This document shows positions 58,407 through 64,000 of a stretch of 64,000 nucleotides of DNA, in pieces. The notes beneath the pieces were generated by a model. The model made no database searches, was not told the origin of the DNA, and worked only from the letters and a program-made list of their open reading frames with translations. The translations under genes were made by a program, and so were the position numbers. Each line of letters opens with the position of its first letter. The first letter of the stretch is position 1. Origin of the DNA: Diplosphaera chodatii (Eukaryota; Chlorophyta; Trebouxiophyceae; Prasiolales; Stichococcaceae); assembly GCA_032358165.1 (NCBI GenBank), contig JAALGY010000023.1:3038001-3102000 (forward strand), read 5' to 3'.

Positions 58407-58927
58407 GCATTGGACCCTGCACTCTGACATGCGGCTGCACCCTGGGCGGTCAGCAGCCAACCTGCGCTGCCCAATATCAGTATCCTAGATGGGGTTTTAC
58501 CAAGGATTGCACGGCAGTCCGGTGACAGTAATGCAGCCGGCTGCATGAAACCCAATTGCTGCGGCTGATGGCTGATGCCGCATCTACATGAAGCCGGTGT
58601 GTTTTTATCGGGTGAAGATGCAAGTGCCGAAGCGTGCTCTGTTGCATGTTGTTCATTCCTCGTATTTCGTGTCGTTCGTCACAGTTGATCAATGGAAAAA
58701 ACATGATATACAAGCAACGATCATATCCATTGCAATCATCCTCTAACATTGATCTTCACGAAAACACTGCTGGACTTGTTTCAGACATGCAGCAGGCTGC
58801 TGCGCAATCACAATTAACCACTTGCATATCCTATCAGCTGCTTGACGTCAGCATTGGTTTCAGCCGTGAGGCTACATGAGCACACAATCTGCATTGCATC
58901 ACCTGTATGTTGCTGCAGCTGCATCTT
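58407..58927. other. Convergent 3' region between bZIP and CAP genes
   Basis: About 0.5 kb, less GC-rich than the exons, particularly 58660-58760. It carries the 3' UTRs of both genes. No other feature seen. Confidence 0.6.
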
Positions 58928-60749
58928 TCATCCTGCACTGGACTTCAGAGGGAGGACATTTGTTGAGAAGTATGCAGCTGTTGCTACATTGCCCTGCACC
59001 GATGACGTGTACATGTTAGCGCCATGTGTACAGTACTATGCACAGCAATGCACCTAACAGCTGCCCCCTGGTACTGCCGCCCCAACATGCTGTTGCACAT
59101 GCACAACTGAAGCTCAACGCAGCGCCACACAGCAGGGGCAGCGGGCGCACCTGGGTCCAGTATCTGCATACGAAGATCGTGGCATCCAGGTTGGGGTATT
59201 TTGCATCCTTGCAGTTGGCCGCGCCACAACCCAAGTCCGTTGTGGCCTTCCAGATCACCTGCAGGACACGACGCCTTTAGCTGTTAGCCGGGCAGTGCCA
59301 GCATCGGATGCTAGTCTGCAGACACGGCACGAGACCTGCTCAGCATTCCATATACACTCTAAAGCTCCTTCAGATCGCAGCCTACGTCGTGCACTTGCAT
59401 GTCATCACCCAGAGAAGGCGGTTATGTGAAAAGTTTTCCGCACCGCGGTGAAGTGGCCGGTGGCGGAGGCAAACCCGGGGCTGCTGTAGCTGTAGGCGGC
59501 GATCTCGGTGTACCAGGCGTTTACCGCCGACAGCCAGCCGTTGACCAGGGGGTGCGCGGTGTTGGGGTAGTAAAAAGCCTCGTACAGGTTCTCCCCCTGG
59601 CCGGGGGCGCCCGAGTGCTGGAACGCACACCTGCGCGCAGCGCCACCCTCATCTTCTGACGACTGCTTGCGTGTAGCTCAAGCTGTACTGATGCAGCAGG
59701 AGGCAGGGCAATGCACCGCCAATACCTGGCGCAGCACATAGGGAGACGCGAAGTCTGTGGCATGAAGACACATGAGAGCTATCCAGTGGACATGATGCCA
59801 GTGACAAAATGTCAAAGCATGAGCTGTCCTAAGCGAGGGCTTCGCACTTGTTGGCATGAGCCTGTGCCGAGGCCGCCATGGTGGCATTCCACACGAGCGG
59901 CCCTGTGCTGGTGTGCTTCGCTCGCGCCTGCAGGATCGAGGGAACTTGCAGCGTGTCAGTGATGCATGATGACGTCCCCACCGCATATCCACCACAGTGC
60001 CGCTGCGTACATCGCACAACAACTACGAACTTCGAACTGCCTGCACCGCACCGCGTTGTGGGTGTCCATGATGATTTTGACGAGGTCGTTGTAGGTGAAG
60101 GAAGCGGCCGACAGGGCGAGCGTCGGTGCCCTTGTCGGAGCCTTTGTCGGAGTCGGAGCGGCGGTGGGCGCTCGCGTAGGACTGGGGGTTGTGCCCCGGC
60201 TAGCAGATGACACGGCCGCTGCTGCGGTGGGCTTTGGTGTGGGTGTTGGCATCGGTTTTGGCATTGGCGCCCCCTGCCGCTGCGCCGCCTGCGGCTGCGG
60301 CCTGCCCGGCGGCGCACCCACGGACAGGGGCTTGAGCACCCGGTCCGCGGGTTTCCAAGGCGCTTTGTGTGCAACGGTGCCGGCGAAAGCGGCGCACATC
60401 CCGCACTCCACCGCGCAGTAGCCGTGCGTCCGCATATCCGGATTCTCGCACCTGCCGATGCACGATCGGGCCATGTCTCGTGAAAGGAAAGGACTGAGGT
60501 GGACCACAACGGTTAAGGAAGGCTGGCAACGGTACTAACTGCATGGCTGACGCTTTGTGCTGAAGTCGGTACAGGGCAGAAGCACACTGGGGCGCACCAT
60601 CCCCACGACTTCAGCAGCGGGCAGGAGCGGCCGCCGGGCGGCTGCACATCGAAGCAAGCGGCAGCGGTGGTGGCGTCGCTGGTCAACAGGCGCCGGCCGC
60701 GCTGCTGCGGCTCCTGCTGGTGCAGAGACGCGATCTGCTGGGCTGACAC
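58928..60749 (-). CDS. CAP/PR-1 superfamily protein with N-terminal ShKT domain (first exon not placed)
   Basis: The model is complement(58928-58993, 59151-59258, 59444-59630, 59848-59927, 60052-60451, 60598-60749 ...), with phases consistent. Exon 60598-60749 carries three Cys (ACFDVQPPGGRSCPLLKSWG). The splice completes WC and exon 60451 adds ENPDMRTHGYCAVECGMC, giving the six-Cys ShKT framework with CxxxCxxC at its end. A Pro/Thr/Ala-rich stalk follows (PTPTPKPTAAAA). The CAP domain starts LVKIIMDTHNAARAKH, then LVWNATMAASAQAHANKC, GQGENLYEAFYYPNTAHP, AVNAWYTEIAAYSYSSPGFA, SATGHFTAVIWKATTDLGCG (catalytic-like His of HFT), NLDATIFVCRYWTQ and GNVATAAYFSTNVLPL before TGA. CAP proteins are secreted sterol/lipid-binding or defence-type proteins. 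The exon with a signal peptide must lie above 60749 and was not identified. Confidence 0.87.
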
Positions 60750-62680
60750 CTGCGACGCAGGGGCCACCGCGTTATTTTGGTAACTAAAACATCCGGCTTG
60801 CATAGTTAGAATGGCAAGCGAGCTTGCGCTCGGGCCAGGGTGCAGGCGGACGGACAGGAGCAGGGTCAGACACGCATGTACGCTGCGACATGTGGTGCGT
60901 GTACTCAGTCGTTGACGCTGCGCACCGGTGGCATGTCCGATTGCTGCGTCCAGTCGCAACACTGTTCCGTTTTGCTTGGACCCTCCGACAGCCAGACAAG
61001 TGCGACAGACAGCCGCTACACGGGTGCAGGGCTTTGCAAACGGTAACGAAGATGCAGATCTGATATGACGTGCATTTGACGATGACCGAGCCGCTATAGC
61101 TGCCCAGAGCCGGCTGCAACGCTGCAAATCTCCTAGTACAGGCAGGATGCAAAGTCTTCAGCTGCTGGATCCCTGATTTAAACCTGCACTTCCTGTGAGA
61201 CCCATTCCTTAGGATTGGGCCGTGTGTGCACGCTTCCGCAGCTTCTGCAGCGGGAAACAGCGCTGTGATCATGGCAGTACAGGCACCTGTTGCTTGCATG
61301 GACGGAAGCAGGACGTCTAGGATGTTTGTACTGGCACATATGCAAACCTGTCCGTATCCGCAGCAGCCTGCGATCCTGGCATTGCGAGCCTGTAAAACAA
61401 TAACAACTGCTGCTTGATTGATGTTTTATGTCATACTGCTGAGGGCGTGCGGGAGTAAGCGTTCTCAGGCCTGTTGGGCAAGTACGTAACGGGCGGCTGG
61501 CGCAAGGACGGTGCACACATAGCGCAGGGCATACATTCGTCTGCCCTATTCAGCGAACGGACCGAAATCTTTGAGGATCAAAGGCGGAGTCAGGTAAGCC
61601 CACTAGAGCGCACATGGCCCGGGCTATGGATCGATCACAATCAGTCGTCATCATGCAGGTCACATGACGCCCCGCGGGCTTCTACGACGCTCGACCCAGC
61701 AGTGGTGTCATACATGGCCCGAGGCTGACGATGCGAATGCATGGAAACATTTCATTGATCATACATGTGCGTGCCCAGTCTACACCGTGCAATTGGCAGG
61801 GGGCAGCAATGCCGGGGCGTATGAGCAGCTGCTTGGTGTTGGCAGCCGCAGCACTACTGCTTACCCTAGGCACCACACAGGTGTAGACCTCAGCACTGTT
61901 CGTTCTGTGCTCATTGAACACACTATCCGCGGTATGAGGCTGTGCTGTTGCGCTGTGTTTTGGTAGCAACCATCGGCACGCCCGACGGTGCATCGTCAGC
62001 TGCCCGCATGCCACATCTGTGAACCCAACGTGTGTCTCAAACGACTCTTGACACTGTTTAACGTAGGCTGCTGGCGAGGATGCGCAGGCGGCAGCAGCAA
62101 CAGGTGATCTACCTGCTCTACTGCACGCCATCACTGCACTCAGTGCAGCGGTGCCCACCCTGCAGCTGCAGTGAAACAGCAGCCATGAACCTTCAGCTGC
62201 TTCTTGGTGCACTCAGACTCTACTCCAGCGCGAGCATACGGCAGCCTACGGTGCCGCTTGAGCTGCACATGCTGACTTGTGATGACCTGTGGCAGTACCA
62301 CGATCGCAGGGTCCCCGCAGCGACTCGTGCAGCTGGCACACAGCTTGCGCTCAGGAGGGCGGCGCCAGCCTCTTTCTGTCGGCTCGCTGCCTGTTCCAGC
62401 CGGCAGCGGCGATGCTCATGTGGCAGATGACAGTGCCTTTACCGCCGGGCGCCATCTGGCTGCAGCCCCCCCGCGCATCACATACACCCCTGCATGGCAG
62501 CTCTACAAGGTCTGCAGCTCAACACTCGCACGGCGGTCTCACCATGATGACCAGTGATGAATGCGGTCTTGCAATCTGTACAAACTCTGGGCTTGAGTGC
62601 ACATCATTGACATGGCACCCAATGCGTCTGGACGCACAGCAGCCAGACAGGACTGCTGATCTGCCATCCGCAGCCGAAGG
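60750..62680. other. 1.9 kb containing unresolved 5' ends of two divergent genes
   Basis: The CAP gene (-) needs a signal-peptide exon here ending in phase 0. The proline-rich gene (+) needs at least one exon ending in phase 2. Frames with hydrophobic stretches exist (for example - strand near 60880, + strand near 62187 starting MNLQLLLGALRLYSS), but none is decisive. 62330-62520 is GC-rich and open in several frames. Confidence 0.4.
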
Positions 62681-64000
62681 CGGCTACCAGCATCTACTGT
62701 ATCGCCAGGGCCAACGCGCTGGCCGGCAAGGAGGCGCAGCAGATGGCGAGCGTCGCGGTGCCGGCAGCCACGAACAGCGCCGCGACTGGCACCTGGGCCG
62801 CGCTGGCAAAGGGGGCCGCCCTGTCCGTGGCAGGGCCCGCCGCCAGCCGCGTCTGCCCCACGGCAGCAGCCATAAAGGTGCACAGCATAGTGTCACAGGC
62901 TTGGCTGTGGGTGTGACCGGCGGTGGCACAAATCATGCAAATGCCAGAGCATCTAAGGTGACGCGCGGTACGTCACAGCGGCAATGTGAACCTCGCCCGT
63001 TCACGAGGTTCATCGTTGGTTTGCAAGGCCCGCAATCCCATTGTCTGGTCAACGAATGCAGGCCACTGCAGCGTCCGCTGGCGGCAAGGTGGGCGCCGTG
63101 TGCTGCGCCGCCAGGGCCGCCTGCGAGTACAAGGCCATGGACGTGTACTTCATGCAGACAGGTACACCAGCACGACTTCGCTTGCTTCAGCAATTTTATT
63201 GTGGCGCTGCAGTGCGAATCCATCAACAGCACGGGCAGCCATGACTCCAAGCATTCAGGCAGCCGTGTCTCCAGCCCGGAGCTTTGTCAAGCCAGCTCAA
63301 CCTGCTGCGCCCTGGCAGCACAGATGACACGGAGCTTGGTGTCTCTGCTGCAGCCCTGACGATCAGCGCGCCGCCAGACTCGTGCACCCTGGCCGTGTCG
63401 GCCGCCGCAAACGCAGTGCGTGTGAACGTGTACAACGCCAAGTACAAAGGCACAGCCGTGGGCAGCTTCGTGAACAGGGCCGGCAGCGTGGACCTGCGCA
63501 AGTACGTGGTCAGGGGTGCCAACCGGGTGGTGCTGACGCTGCTGAACAATAGGTGCGGCTGTCTCAAACAGCAGCTTCGTGCTGATTTGAGCAATATGGC
63601 AATGATCGGACCGTGCCTCCCCCACCAATAGAAGTCATTTTCAATCAGTTTTCAGTCTGAGCACTGTGAGGGTTATAGAATCTGCAGCGCTTGATGCTGC
63701 CATCAGCAGCATGCACAAAGCAGACCCTGTGTGACGTGTCATGGCCCAATGTCGCCATAGTTACGGGAGAGTTCTGCGGGTCAACAGGTGCAAGAACGGC
63801 AGGGCAGCAGACCGGGCACGCGCGGCCGCGAAGCTGTCCTGCTCGGCGCTCGCGCCCAAGCCGCCGCCGCCGCCGCCGGCGAAGAAGCCCCCCCCGCCGC
63901 CGGTCAAGAAACCGCCGCCGCCGCCGGTCAAGAAGCCGCCGCCGCCACCCGCTAAGAGCCCGCCGCCCCCGCCGGTCCAGAGCCCGCCGCCACCGCCGGT
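62681..64000 (+). CDS. Proline-rich, probably extracellular matrix protein, both ends incomplete
   Basis: Exon about 62692-62877 reads YCIARANALAGKEAQQMASV and on to CPTAAAIK. Exon 63063-63160 (after cag) reads KVGAVCCAARAACEYKAMDV. A third, about 63290-63552, reads LNLLRPGSTDDTELGVSA, PPDSCTLAVSAAANAVRVNV, VGSFVNRAGSVDLRKY and VVRGANRVVLTLLNN. The last exon (about 63789 on) has CKNGRAADRARAAAKLSC, then a long (P)n-K-K / (P)n-V stalk running off the window. Pairs of Cys flanking a poly-Pro rod recall pherophorin-like and hydroxyproline-rich wall proteins of green algae, but the globular part was not matched to a known domain. The junction between the second and third exons does not fit in phase as written, so a small exon or other splice site is missing. 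Confidence 0.6.
63855..64000 (+). repeat. CCG/CCC repeat coding poly-Pro stalk
   Basis: Imperfect repeats of about 24-27 bp encode runs of five or six Pro split by Lys-Lys, Val-Lys-Lys, Lys-Ser or Gln-Ser. The array continues past the window edge. Confidence 0.9.

Noticed and set aside
62987..63240. Similar peptides FIVGLQ and FIVALQ in one frame as a repeated domain
   Set aside because: The frame they share conflicts with the conserved-looking exon at 63063-63160, and the nucleotide similarity is too short to exceed chance.
1..64000. Prokaryotic operons, CRISPR arrays, rRNA, tRNA or integrated virus
   Set aside because: No spaced direct-repeat array, no rRNA or cloverleaf-like sequence and no capsid, integrase or reverse-transcriptase motif was seen. 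Pervasive introns show nuclear eukaryotic DNA.

Overview
This window is nuclear DNA of a green alga. The genes are GC-rich and broken into many short exons. Most introns open with gtgag or gtgcg and end in (c)tgcag. Several proteins carry plastid transit peptides or Golgi/secretory signals, and interstitial telomere-type CCCTAAA repeats are present. That telomere type fits Trebouxiophyceae or Sphaeropleales better than Chlamydomonas, but the species cannot be fixed from the sequence alone. No rRNA, tRNA, CRISPR array or complete transposon was seen. Joined exons were worked out by hand from reading frame, splice consensus and family conservation. They are models, not transcript evidence.

Left to right. 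1-9162 (+) is the 3' part of a SEC16 gene (COPII coat scaffold). 9974-11305 (-) is a small plastid-targeted LEA-like protein. 11590-12924 (-) is an unrecognised membrane protein. 13472-18028 (-) is a secreted CotH-kinase-like protein. 18877-22552 (-) is organellar peptide chain release factor 2. 23437-25113 (-) is an intronless Ser/Thr kinase. 26630-30621 (+) is a secreted subtilisin-like protease. 32454-37766 (-) is a type II membrane, glycosyltransferase-like protein. 38740-40011 (+) is a thylakoid-type membrane rubredoxin. 40277-41423 (-) and 41771-43687 (+) are two unrecognised genes. 44457-48674 (-) is a sialate-O-acetylesterase-like hydrolase. 49496-51987 (+) is an STI1 plus ankyrin protein related to AKR2, with a plastid-type leader. 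52774-58406 (+) is a large bZIP transcription factor with an ABI5-like motif. 58928-60749 (-) is a CAP/PR-1 protein with an ShKT domain. About 62681-64000 (+) is a proline-rich, probably extracellular protein running off the window.

The genes do not form a pathway. Two themes recur: the secretory route and extracellular matrix (SEC16, CotH-like, subtilase, glycosyltransferase-like, SIAE-like, CAP-ShKT, proline-rich protein), and plastid upkeep (release factor 2, rubredoxin, LEA, AKR2-like, perhaps the kinase). Several neighbours are divergent and share short promoter regions.

The most unusual structure is at the DNA level. Short tandem duplications repeatedly sit across or beside exon/intron borders, and two borders carry telomere-repeat insertions. 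One telomere tract lies between an exon end and an internally deleted copy of that exon end, which looks like a fossil of double-strand-break repair.
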